Translations under genes and position numbers: made by a program
In this document: positions 56,401 to 64,000 of the stretch, one piece after another
Layout of the letters: each line of letters starts with the position of its first letter
Position numbering within the stretch: position 1 is the first letter of the stretch
Source: Anadara kagoshimensis
Lineage: Eukaryota; Mollusca; Bivalvia; Arcoida; Arcidae
NCBI GenBank assembly: GCA_021292105.1
Contig: CM037867.1
Location: 42,224,843 to 42,288,842 of the forward strand
DNA: 64,000 nucleotides
Direction: 5' to 3'
The notes under the pieces: model-generated
Seen by the model: only the letters and a program-made list of their open reading frames with translations
Told to the model about the DNA's origin: nothing
The model's database searches: none

Positions 56401-59235
56401 TCCCCAGCTACATGTATAGGCGAAGGTGCAGAAATTTTGCCTGTGCGATGCGCTGATGGCATTATACAGCAGGGTTCTTTATACATCGTGCCAAGCCCCC
56501 CACCGTGACACGGGACCTCGTTTATTTTAAGTTCCCATCCGCAATAACCGTGACTTTCATTTCTTAATGCCGAGTGCTTGGCGAAAGAACAGTCACTACC
56601 CACTTTCAAGTCTTGGGTCAGACCCGGTCAGTGGTTCAAACCTACGACCTCCCACTTACGGAGCGAGCACTCTACCAACTGAGCTGAGCAGTGCTTCAAG
56701 AGTAACTACTATATATATGCAGTCCAACCTGTCTTACAGATCACCCCTGCTTATAAAGGCCGGTAGAATTGTATCCTAATGGTTCTTTATTGATATTATT
56801 TGAACCTGTATATAAAGGCCACCTGCCTATAAAGGTCACATTTACTGGTTCCATTGGGTGGCCTTTATAGACAGGTTCGACTGTAGAGTAAAAAAATTAC
56901 ATGACAATACATGTAGATTTTATATTCTTTGTAATTCCAGGCTCCAGTTTCACAATCATTCCTTAGCTTATAATTCCTTAACTGGATTTATTGCAAAATT
57001 TTAAATCTTTTTATTTTTGGTAATTTTAAAAAATTCAGAGATATAAGGTGTCATTTTAAGATCACGTCTAGATTGATTAAAACGTTTGTATTAGCTTTGA
57101 CAAAGATATTAATTATTAGTGCCAAAAAGTGATTACCAAAATTTGCTAAATTTTAGTAAAGGAAAATCTAGGAAAGCCTGGCCCCAGTTTAAGGTAGTTC
57201 CATACCATAGTGACGTCGACTTTTTGTGCGTACGGTCGAAATGTCTGATTTGACGTTTTTTATCTATGACGTCACGAATGTGTGGTCTTCGGCGCCTACA
57301 GAATTATGGCGGGAACGCTGTTATGCTATTATGCAGTTGAATAATTTTCTGCATTCACAAAAGATTAGAATTCACAATATCAATTCTGTGCACTATTTTT
57401 AAGAATAAAATGTATATTGTACATAACGGAAATTAGGTAGATCTACACTGTTGAGAGTACTATTCTAAATAATTGAAAGATTTGAGTACATTGTTTAAAT
57501 TTTGAAGACGGTATTTTAAATGCCGCTTTATGTTTGGTTTGTTTCGGTGATTTTAAATACAAATAGTAGAACACAAACTGACGATTCTTCAGTAAACACA
57601 CTGCATGATAATTTTTCTCGGTGTCATATTTTAGCAATTTGACCGTTGTCTTGTATTTGCGTTTCATTTAGCGGCCTAGAACCAAGAACCCTCCATCAAT
57701 GTATACGAATCCCCTTTGCACTTTAACTGCTCTGTTTTGAGTAACGGTTGCTATGGGTTTCTATGAGTGACAAACAATATGATATTTAAATTGGTTTTGT
57801 TTTGCACAGCCAAATAGCTCACAACCAGTGTTTTTGTTTATTTGTTAATACCAAACGAAAAACATTAAGTTTATAAAAGTATACCAGGACATTGATGCTA
57901 ACTTCTTATGTAAGGAATGAGGTTTTTTTCTTGTTTCAGGATTTTGATGCAATTTTATGAAAAAAGTAGCTTGACGACCCCCTTTTTTGTTTCCGAAAAC
58001 CAAAATAATATATTCATGTGCAATATATGTGAAAATCAGGGTCGTATTCGACTTAGTTTTTTTAAAATCTACAAATTAATGAAAGGGTGTTACTTTAAGT
58101 TTTCCGGAAATTTAATGTTCTCTCTTGATAGGTGGCGCTGTAGAAAAATACCACGTGACCGGAAGTAAAATTCCATTGGTCCAAATAATCTTCATGACAT
58201 AATGGTTAATTTAAATGCGAGACACTTTTGGTTTCTAAGCATGTCAAAAAATTATTAAAGCTTATTTGTTGATAACAGAAGTTATACTTTGATCATTTAT
58301 GTCGTGAAAATGGCCACCAGGTGGCGCTTCAGAACTTCTTAAGCAAGTCGAATACCTGCCCTGAAATTTTGGCATATTGAATGGTTTATGGCTATGTACA
58401 ACATATCAAAAATTCAATATGTGTTTTCAGGCGATTTGTAAAGTATGGAACTACCTTAATTTGAAGATATTCATGAATTTAAGGTGTCATTTTTAAGATC
58501 ACCTCTAGATTGATTAAAACATTTGTATTAGCTTTGACAAAGATATTAGGCAGTAGTACCAAAAAAAGCGATTGCCAAAATTTGCTAAATTTAAGTTAAG
58601 GGAAGTCTCAGCTAAGGGATGACTGTAAAACCGGGGCCAGTACCAGTTTCATAATCATTGTCCCAATCCCAGTATACTTATACAAATACAGACCTGTCGA
58701 AAATTTAACACTAAGCTAACAGATTGTTGCGAACTGACAGATCATAGTCGGCCCACCATTTTCTATATATCGACAGCTGACAACCTCTGATAACATAGGA
58801 ATCCACACTAAGATCATATAAATTGGACTACTACAAATATTTCTAAGCAAAACATCATCTGCAGAGAGCTATTTTGGCGGCCATCTTGAAAAATGGCCGC
58901 CATCTTGGATTTTCAAATGGCCAATCGGGTAGATTTGATCAGTAGCCCTTGGAGATCAATTGTGCCAAATTTGATGCTTGTAGATTCTTCTCAAAAATGG
59001 CTTTTATCTGCTCCACTAAACTACCTCTAGGCCTCTCAGACACCTGGCTGCCGGGGTTCGGCTTCTTTTCGTTACTCAGTGTTAAACTTTCGACAGGTCT
59101 GTACTGGATACTTTTTCTTTCTTTGTTTAGGGTGAAGAGTAAAGGGTATGCTGTGACGAGATACGCTACTTTAATCGGACGATATGCGTCTAGTTACCAT
59201 AAGCCGGATAAAGGCAATGAGCTGAATAAAGATAG
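49746..59235 (+). CDS. B4GALT: Beta-1,4-galactosyltransferase family protein (GT7), five exons, 3' end beyond window
   Basis: Golgi type II membrane glycosyltransferase expected to transfer galactose (or GalNAc in some invertebrate members) from a UDP-sugar to terminal GlcNAc. join(49746..50103, 51405..51637, 53448..53635, 55710..55832, 59131..59235), 335 residues so far. Cytoplasmic start MYRKCNFNICIPRK, membrane segment LFPFFVVILILAIFVLL (about 15-31), stem, then PPNC and HRVAIIVPYRNRENNLKTFL, LDYGIFIIEQ, FNRGMLLNIGY, FVFHDID (Asp229, Asp231, the DxD-type metal site), FGGVTVLTKDQF and FGWGLEDDDFYRR. The motif order matches B4GALT1-6; WGLEDDDFYRR differs slightly from WGGEDDD. A TAA lies directly before the ATG in frame. 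The exon(s) for the HTKETML-like end are missing. No paralogue is assigned. Confidence 0.9.
50160..50410 (+). repeat. Dispersed repeat A, copy 1
   Basis: Starts tctcttgagagccaaatacc and passes through ttcaaggtcatgacacacct to gacggacatacagacaaacg. A second copy is at 51055-51300 in the same intron. Confidence 0.7.
50411..50462 (+). repeat. (TG)n followed by G-rich tract
   Basis: About 13 TG units, then gggcgggggtgggggtgggt and another gggtggg: several G triplets or longer in close spacing, able in principle to form a G-quadruplex. Confidence 0.8.
50720..50920 (+). repeat. Dispersed repeat B
   Basis: gaaagtttcatgaaaatcca, then aaggacggacacacggacgg and cactatatacccccca; layout typical of abundant invertebrate interspersed repeats. 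Single copy here. Confidence 0.5.
51055..51300 (+). repeat. Dispersed repeat A, copy 2
   Basis: Begins ctccgtgagagccaaatacc and contains tcaaggtcatgacatacctt and aacgattttacacgaacaga; parallels 50160-50410 throughout. Confidence 0.7.
51405..51637 (+). CDS. B4GALT: B4GALT-like coding exon 2
   Basis: Residues 120-197: GGRYRPPNC, RHRVAIIVPYRNRENNLKTF, LDYGIFIIEQ. This is the nucleotide-sugar binding start of the catalytic domain. Donor CAG|GTAAAT. Confidence 0.93.
51644..51720 (+). pseudogene. Tandem duplicate of the end of exon 2 with its donor site
   Basis: Bases 51566-51643 (end of exon 2 plus gtaaat) are repeated at 51644-51720 with a few changes. Reading through from exon 2 meets a TAG, so the first donor must be used for a full protein. 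Confidence 0.85.
51957..52070. mobile_element. Remnant of the GGCCCCGGTTTCACAATC MITE
   Basis: Two end-like pieces in the same orientation, ttaaggaataattgtgaaac and ttagctaagaaatgaatgtg, without the middle; followed by (TA)n at 52074-52100. Confidence 0.55.
52133..52366 (+). repeat. About 40-bp tandem repeat, six copies
   Basis: ctctgtctcacatttctgtt followed by ggttgctaggggcgggggta, with length changes. Confidence 0.85.
52482..52539. repeat. 18-bp perfect hairpin
   Basis: GTCATGTGCTGATTTTGA at 52482-52499 and its exact complement at 52522-52539, loop of 22 AT-rich bases. Confidence 0.9.
53045..53330 (+). mobile_element. Dimeric tRNA-derived SINE, copy 2
   Basis: First head about 53053 (cttggtagagcactagccta), spacer with agtggtggactggcagttg, second head about 53231 (cttggtagcccagttggtag with ggtttcgatctcc). 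Same arrangement as 1454-1740. Confidence 0.55.
53448..53635 (+). CDS. B4GALT: B4GALT-like coding exon 3
   Basis: Residues 198-259: AYGSTFNRGMLLNIGYIEAL, FVFHDIDKIPMDLRN, QPRHLSIGIDYYKF. DID corresponds to the DVD metal site of B4GALT1. Confidence 0.93.
53690..54398 (+). repeat. Dispersed element with 27-bp minisatellite, expanded allele (about 21 units)
   Basis: Unique left part as in 46338-46490, then units tatcgtgaagcatccttttg plus cgccatg. A 54-bp alternation (gtgaagcatcctttt / atgaagcgtcatttt) is visible in the middle. 27 is divisible by 3, so chance frames (APCIVKHPF repeats) stay open. B4GALT intron 3. Confidence 0.88.
54424..54727 (-). mobile_element. tRNA-Arg-like SINE (antisense)
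   Basis: Head at the right (ttatccattaggccaccgcg, gggactcgaactcacagcgg), body as 8719-9095; lacks the gacgttaaac tail. Confidence 0.75.
55391..55692 (+). mobile_element. tRNA-Thr-like SINE
   Basis: Head gcgttagctcatttggtaga, gtgggttcgatccccggccg; body to gtaaaatattcttgact. It ends only 17 bp before the acceptor of exon 4 and so forms part of the branch-point region. Confidence 0.75.
55710..55832 (+). CDS. B4GALT: B4GALT-like coding exon 4
   Basis: Residues 260-300: KLPYADNFGGVTVLTKDQFK, NMYFGWGLEDDDFYR. GWG(x)EDDD is the acceptor/UDP-sugar motif of the family. Donor AG|GTAAGT. Confidence 0.94.
56100..56245. repeat. Dispersed repeat, second copy of 47385-47525
   Basis: aagcaaagtaagac, gtgaacttccaacaggga and agcgaggtcgggtgccccgg. 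Confidence 0.45.
56340..56697 (-). mobile_element. tRNA-Thr-like SINE (antisense)
   Basis: Tail at the left (ggtgtttaacgcaccaggca), head at the right (ctaccaactgagctgagcag). Full-length; flanking duplication not clear. Confidence 0.75.
56720..56883. mobile_element. TA-flanked MITE (CAGTCAAA family), copy 3
   Basis: CAGTCCAACCTGTCTTACAG to GCCTTTATAGACAGGTTCGA and CTG; shares ggtagaattgtatcctaatg with the copy at 8182-8359. Confidence 0.7.
56940..57186. mobile_element. GGCCCCGGTTTCACAATC MITE, diverged copy
   Basis: Starts ggctccagtttcacaatcat; middle tgattaaaacgtttgtatta. The right terminus is shortened. Confidence 0.65.
57193..58455. mobile_element. TTAA-flanked DNA element (1.26 kb), non-autonomous
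   Basis: TTAA|GGTAGTTCCATAC at the left and GTATGGAACTACC|TTAA at the right (57189-57192, 58456-58459). TTAA duplication is typical of piggyBac and Kolobok. No transposase frame is seen. Contains CCACCAGGTGGCGC at 58314-58327. B4GALT intron 4. Confidence 0.8.
58460..58640. mobile_element. GGCCCCGGTTTCACAATC MITE, right part only
   Basis: gaatttaaggtgtcattttt to gatgactgtaaaaccggggcc; the left part is missing at the junction with the TTAA element. Confidence 0.65.
58689..59101. mobile_element. TA-flanked inverted-repeat element sharing its ends with the 69-bp satellite
   Basis: TA|CAGACCTGTCGAAAATTTAA at the left; the right end is the inverted match (TTAAACTTTCGACAGGTCTG|TA). 413 bp, no coding frame of note. 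Centre has ggcggccatcttgaaaaatg and gccgccatcttgg. Ends 29 bp before exon 5. Confidence 0.75.
59131..59235 (+). CDS. B4GALT: B4GALT-like coding exon 5 (last in window)
   Basis: Residues 301-335: RVKSKGYAVTRYATLIGRYA then SSYHKPDKGNELNKD. Aligns with RLVFRGMSISRPNAVVGRCR and MIRHSRDKKNEPN of human B4GALT1, with the His kept. Donor AG|GTATAA; the next exon is not found before 64000. Confidence 0.85.
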
Positions 59236-59789
59236 GTATAACTTCACTTTTTAATTGACTGTGATTTTTATTCGGATTTACGTTTTTATTTGTTTTATTC
59301 AGCACTTGAAATTTTACCAGACTTTTTAAATCTCTCTTCTTGTGATAAATTATCGTTTTTAATGAATGAACCGTCACTTCAAGGACTTTTAGCCTCAACA
59401 GTTTTTAAGTTGTATAGACGACGTATCTGTTTTTAATTTTTATATATAGTGTATATATACATGTAGTAATGTTTCTTAATTGACCTTTATTTTATTGGTT
59501 TCTCATAAGTCAGTTTGGCTGGGTGTTAATATTTAATATTTTAAACGTGTTTTAGATCTAACGAATTTTACAGTTTATGTGAAACTTGAATAAAATATAT
59601 TATATTATTATTATTCATTACTTCATATTAACACCTGACCCAGAACTATAGTGGACATAGCGAAATGTAATTTTCCTATTTGACTCGCCCATTTATGAAT
59701 ATTATAATTAAATTCACTTGTTACAAGGATTTTGATTGGTCAGATTTTTTCCTGTTATTATTTTTGCATGAAAGTATTTGATTTCATGT

Positions 59790-59990
59790 GCCATATAACC
59801 ATGCTATGTTTTTTTTTACTTTGTAAGACTAAATTGTTGTTTAAATTTTTGTTTAAAATTCTATAATTGAAATGAAAATATTTTTCTTTTTGTTATGGAA
59901 ATTAAAACGAAAACAAATTATAGAATTTTTAAACAAAAATTTAAACAACAATTTAGTCTTAACAATTAAAAAATAGCTTGGTTATATGGC
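59790..59990. repeat. Foldback element, arms about 80-90 bp
   Basis: gccatataaccatgctat, gactaaattgttgtttaaat and ttttgtttaaaattctataa are mirrored by the right half ending ggttatatggc; short centre aaatgaaaatatttttc. Confidence 0.85.
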
Positions 59991-60809
59991 ATATATGCAT
60001 GCAAAATGTCCCATTCTTTTATTTTTTCCGCGATGTGACGATGCTCAATACACTCGCGTTGTTTAATTTTCGCGGCGTACAATCTAGAACGTTTTATGCA
60101 TAACTATATTTCGCGTCGGAAACACGCTCGACAACGAATATAGCGAAACTGTGATTTCGCAGAATAACCATTATTCCATATGACAGGTTTAAGTAATGCA
60201 AACCTGAAATTTTCGCATAATCTTTTATGAAATTCTTTTCCAAGATTTTCCGACCTACTTTAATTTTTGCATTGTTGAATGATGGTCGGTACAAATTCAA
60301 ATAAATTACATGTATATCAAAATAAAATATTCGCGAAACTTTTTTTCGCGTGATACATGTACTCTCACAAATGTACGCGTAAATAAAGCGAAAGTTAAAA
60401 AAAATACGATACTGATGAAGTGATCTTGTCAAACACTAACAGTTGGTGGCTTATCATTTGTCAAGCTAAGCTTTAATTACGTCTAATACATTGTATTGAC
60501 ATTAATTAATCATTATAATCTTATTTTTATTTTGCATTCACACCCAGTTGGATGATGGAAAGGTATTAGTTAAGATTTTACATTGAAATATTATTAAGAA
60601 AGCATATTTTACAACCCCACCCCCACCCCTCCGACCGAAAATTCAAATATTCCTTTTTCTCATTTTAAAATGTAACAAAGTGGACACATACTTTACTTAG
60701 AATCATGTCAAATTAGCAAGGAACAGGAAACATGTACAATTAACAAGAGAATTAAGAAATTTAGAATATTACATATAAACATATACTGTGAGTACTGATT
60801 ATAAAACAA
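59991..60809. other. Unassigned intronic DNA rich in TTCGCG words
   Basis: Several ttcgcg/cgcgaa words between 60025 and 60390 hint at decayed MITEs like those at 45.7-46.3 kb. A C-rich tract (ccccacccccacccctcc) lies near 60617. No gene seen. Confidence 0.4.
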
Positions 60810-61128
60810 CCACTGCGGTAGCTCAGTTGGTAGAGTGCTCGCTCCGTAAGTGGGAGGTCGTGGGTTCGATCCCCGGCCGGGTCTGACCCAAGACTTTAAA
60901 GTGGGTAGTGACTGTTCTTTCGCCAAGCACTCGGCATCACGAGATGAAAGTCACGGTTCTTTCGGATGGGAACTTAAAATAAACGAGGTCCCGTGTCACA
61001 GTGGGCTTGGCACGCTAAAGAACCCTGTTGTATAATGTCATCAGCGCAACGCCTATAGCTGGTGACGTCTCGATATAAGTGAAATATTCTTGACTGGGAC
61101 GTTAAACACTATTACTCAACTCAACACA
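60810..61128 (+). mobile_element. tRNA-Thr-like SINE
   Basis: Head ccactgcggtagctcagttg, gtgggttcgatccccggccg; tail gtgaaatattcttgactggg then acgttaaacactattactca. A short internal deletion before cctatagctgg. Confidence 0.8.
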
Positions 61129-61221
61129 ACTCAACTGTGCGGACACTGGATATAATAACAAAAATTAAGGCACCCCAGTGTCCAGTAATTTAGTATAAAC
61201 CTAATTATTGGTTTTACATAG

Positions 61222-61505
61222 CAGGGGCGGATTAAGGATTTTTTTAACGAGGGGGTTGAGAATTATATCAATGCTAGGTGCGAGCGCCGAAGGTTCGAGC
61301 TTCCAGAGACGAGGGGTCTAGGGCAAAAGATGGGGCCAAAGAAAATAAGTTTTAATATTTCTAAGGACCTCTGGACCAACTCGTATACAGAAATGGGTTG
61401 TTATATTAACATATGGCGGTCACATCAGTCAATAGCTCTCTCTCTTTAAAATTTTTCAAGGGGGGGGGGGTTGCAACCCCCGCACCCCCCTTAAATCTGC
61501 CACTG
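61222..61505. mobile_element. hAT-like MITE (CAGGGGCGGATTAAGG termini)
   Basis: CAGGGGCGGATTAAGGATTT at the left, CCTTAAATCTGCCACTG at the right, flanked by CATAG on both sides (61217-61221, 61506-61510). Confidence 0.75.
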
Positions 61506-61640
61506 CATAGATTAGTATGTTTGTTTTGATTTGGACGGAAACTGGATCTACTGACCAAATTGTATCCAGTTTTCAGGTTCCTGACTGGTTGGTTTCCTAA
61601 ATATTATATTTGTAATTCTCTTTTGCTTCAATTTATTTAT

Positions 61641-64000
61641 GAGTGAGTGACTGAGCTAGTGAGAAGAACGACGCGAGCGAGCGACGAGTGAGAGAATAAG
61701 TGATTTAAGAAGTGATACGTGAGTGAGTGACTGAGCCAGTGAGAAGAACGATGCGAGCGAGCGACGACTTAGAGAATAAGTGATTTAAGAAGTGATACGT
61801 GAGTGAGTGACTGAGCCAGTGAGAAGAACGATGCGAGCGAGCGACGACTTAGAGAATAAGTGATTTAAGAAGTGATACGTGAGTGAGTGACTGAGCCAGT
61901 GAGAAGAACGATGCGAGCGAGCGACGAGTGAGAGAATAAGTGATTTAAGAAGTGATACGTGAGTGAGTGACTGAGCCAGTGAGAAGAACGATGCGAGCGA
62001 GCGACGACTTAGAGAATAAGTGATTTAAGAAGTGATACGTGAGTGAGTGACTGAGCCAGTGAGAAGAACGATGCGAGCGAGCGACGACTGAGAGAATAAC
62101 TGATTTAAGAAGTGATACGTGAGTGAGTGACTGAGCCAGTGAGAAGAACGATGCGAGCGAGCGACGACTTAGAGAATAAGTGATTTAAGAAGTGATACGT
62201 GAGTGAGTGACTGAGCCAGTGAGAAGAACGATGCGAGTGAGCGACGAGTGAGAGAATAAGTGATTTAAGAAGTGATACGTGAGTGAGTGACTGAGCCAGT
62301 GAGAAGAACGATGCGAGCGAGCGACGACTTAGAGAATAAGTGATTTAAGAAGTGATACGTGAGTGAGTGACTGAGCCAGTGAGAAGAACGATGCGAGCGA
62401 GCGACGAGTGAGAGAATAAGTGATTTAAGAAGTGATACGTGAGTGAGTGACTGAGCCAGTGAGAAGAACGATGCGAGCGAGCGACGAGTGAGAGAATAAG
62501 TGATTTAAGAAGTGATACGTGAGTGAGTGACTGAGCCAGTGAGAAGAACGATGCGAGCGAGCGACGACTGAGAGAATAAGTGATTTAAGAAGTGATACGT
62601 GAGTGAGTGACTGAGCCAGTGAGAAGACCGATGCGAGCGAGCGACGAGTGAGAGAATAAGTGATTTAAGAAGTGATACGTGAGTGAGTGACTGAGCCAGT
62701 GAGAAGAACGATGCGAGCGAGCGACGACTTAGAGAATAAGTGATTTAAGAAGTGATACGTGAGTGAGTGACTGAGCCAGTGAGAAGAACGATGCGAGCGA
62801 GCGACGAGTGAGAGAATAAGTGATTTAAGAAGTGATACGTGAGTGAGTGACTGAGCCAGTGAGAAGAACGACGCGAACCAGCGACGAGTGAGAGAATAAG
62901 TGATTTAAGAAGTGATACGTGAGTGAGTGACTGAGCCAGTGAGAAGAACGATGCGAGCGAGCGACGAGTGAGAGAATAAGTGATTTAAGAAGTGATACGT
63001 GAGTGAGTGACTGAGCCAGTGAGAAGAACGATGCGAGCGAGCGACGACTTAGAGAATAAGTGATTTAAGAAGTGATACGTGAGTGAGTGACTGAGCCAGT
63101 GAGAAGAACGATGCGAGCGAGCGACGAGTGAGAGAATAAGTGATTGAAGAAGTGAAACGTGAGTGAGTGACTGAGCCAGTGAGAAGAACGATGCGAGCGA
63201 GCGACGAGTGAGAGAATAAGTGATTTAAGAAGTGATACGTGAGTTAGTGACTGAGCCAGTGAGAAGAACGATGCGAGCGAGCGACGAGTGAGAGAATAAG
63301 TGATTGAAGAAGTGAAACGTGAGTGAGTGACTGAGCCAGTGAGAAGAACGATGCGAGCGAGCGACGAGTGAGAGAATAAGTGATTGAAGAAGTGATACGT
63401 GAGTGAGTGACTGAGCCAGTGAGAAGAACGATGCGAGCGAGCGACGAGTGAGACAATAAGTGATTTAAGAAGTGATACGTGAGTGAGTGACTGAGCCAGT
63501 GAGAAGAACGATGCGAGCGAGCGACGACTGAGAGAATAAGTGATTTAAGAAGTGATACGTGAGTGAGTGACTGAGCCAGTGAGAAGAACGATGCGAGCGA
63601 GCGACGAGTGAGAGAATAAGTGATTTAAGAAGTGATACGTGAGTGAGTGACTGAGCCAGTGAGAAGAACGATGCGAGCGAGCGACGAGTGAGACAATAAG
63701 TGATTTAAGAAGTGATACGTGAGTGAGTGACTGAGCCAGTGAGAAGAACGATGCGAGCGAGCGACGAGTGAGAGAATAAGTGATTTAAGAAGTGATACGT
63801 GAGTGAGTGACTGAGCCAGTGAGAAAAACGATGCGAGCGAGCGACGAGTTAGAGAATAAGTGATTTAAGAAGTGATACGTGAGTGAGTGACTGAGCCAGT
63901 GAGAAGAACGATGCGAGCGAGCGACGACTGAGAGAATAAGTGATTTAAGAAGTGATACGTGAGTGAGTGACTGAGCCAGTGAGAAGAACGATGCGAGCGA
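61641..64000. repeat. 80-bp satellite array, at least 29.5 copies, runs off the right edge
   Basis: Unit gagtgagtgactgagccagt, gagaagaacgatgcgagcga, gcgacgagtgagagaataag, tgatttaagaagtgatacgt. Exactly 80 bp with no indel seen. Most variation is at gacga(c/g)t(t/g). Probably in the last intron of the galactosyltransferase. Confidence 0.96.

Noticed and set aside
57917-58168. 83-codon frame inside the TTAA element
   Set aside because: No transposase-like or other motif; AT-rich chance frame.
1-64000. LTR retroelements, endogenous retroviruses, Polintons or toxin genes
   Set aside because: Looked for long terminal repeats and for reverse transcriptase, integrase, capsid or polymerase motifs; none seen.

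Overview
This window is animal nuclear DNA: AT-rich, intron-dense, with GT-AG introns and tRNA-derived SINEs, MITEs and satellite arrays filling most of the non-coding space. The repeat styles (tRNA-headed SINEs ending in a 'gacgttaaac' tail, TA-flanked and TTAA-flanked MITEs, several mollusc-like interspersed repeats) and the protein divergence suggest a lophotrochozoan, most likely a bivalve or other mollusc. That assignment is inference; no database was consulted. No bacterial-style features, retroviral/LTR elements or Polintons were seen.

Three protein-coding genes are supported. (1) The minus-strand 5' end of an ANKMY2 orthologue (coding exons 2554-2488 and 143-79) leaves the window on the left. 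(2) A complete plus-strand NKTR orthologue (cyclophilin plus RS-domain protein) runs from 4641 to 32906. I resolved 21 coding exons that join in frame to 4104 nt and 1367 residues, with an N-terminal PPIase domain, the conserved NKTR/PPIG linker motifs and a long Arg/Ser tail. Its start lies about 2.1 kb from the ANKMY2 start in head-to-head orientation. (3) A plus-strand beta-1,4-galactosyltransferase-family gene (GT7) begins at 49746. Five coding exons to 59235 give 335 residues; the last exon or exons lie beyond the right edge.

Layout: 1-2.6 kb ANKMY2 start; 4.6-32.9 kb NKTR with introns full of MITEs and SINEs, and a 2.26-kb array of 54-bp units in intron 17; 33.8-35.0 kb a 79-bp array just after NKTR; 36.2-41.55 kb a 55-bp satellite with an internal 1.43-kb duplication; 42.15-43.3 kb a 69-bp satellite; 43.3-49.7 kb gene-free, repeat-rich DNA; 49.7-59.2 kb the galactosyltransferase; 61.64-64.0 kb an 80-bp satellite that runs off the window, probably in the last intron of that gene.

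The genes are not an operon and need not cooperate: ANKMY2 (ankyrin/MYND), NKTR (nuclear, splicing-associated cyclophilin) and the Golgi glycosyltransferase are ordinary host genes. The most unusual content is in the repeats. The 69-bp satellite appears to be a tandemised transposon end whose parent-like copy sits 15 kb away. One satellite contains a nearly identical 1.43-kb tandem duplication. A dispersed element carries a 27-bp minisatellite with about 4 copies at one locus and about 21 at another. The NKTR downstream region also carries a 12-mer antisense to five sites in its own RS-coding exons.
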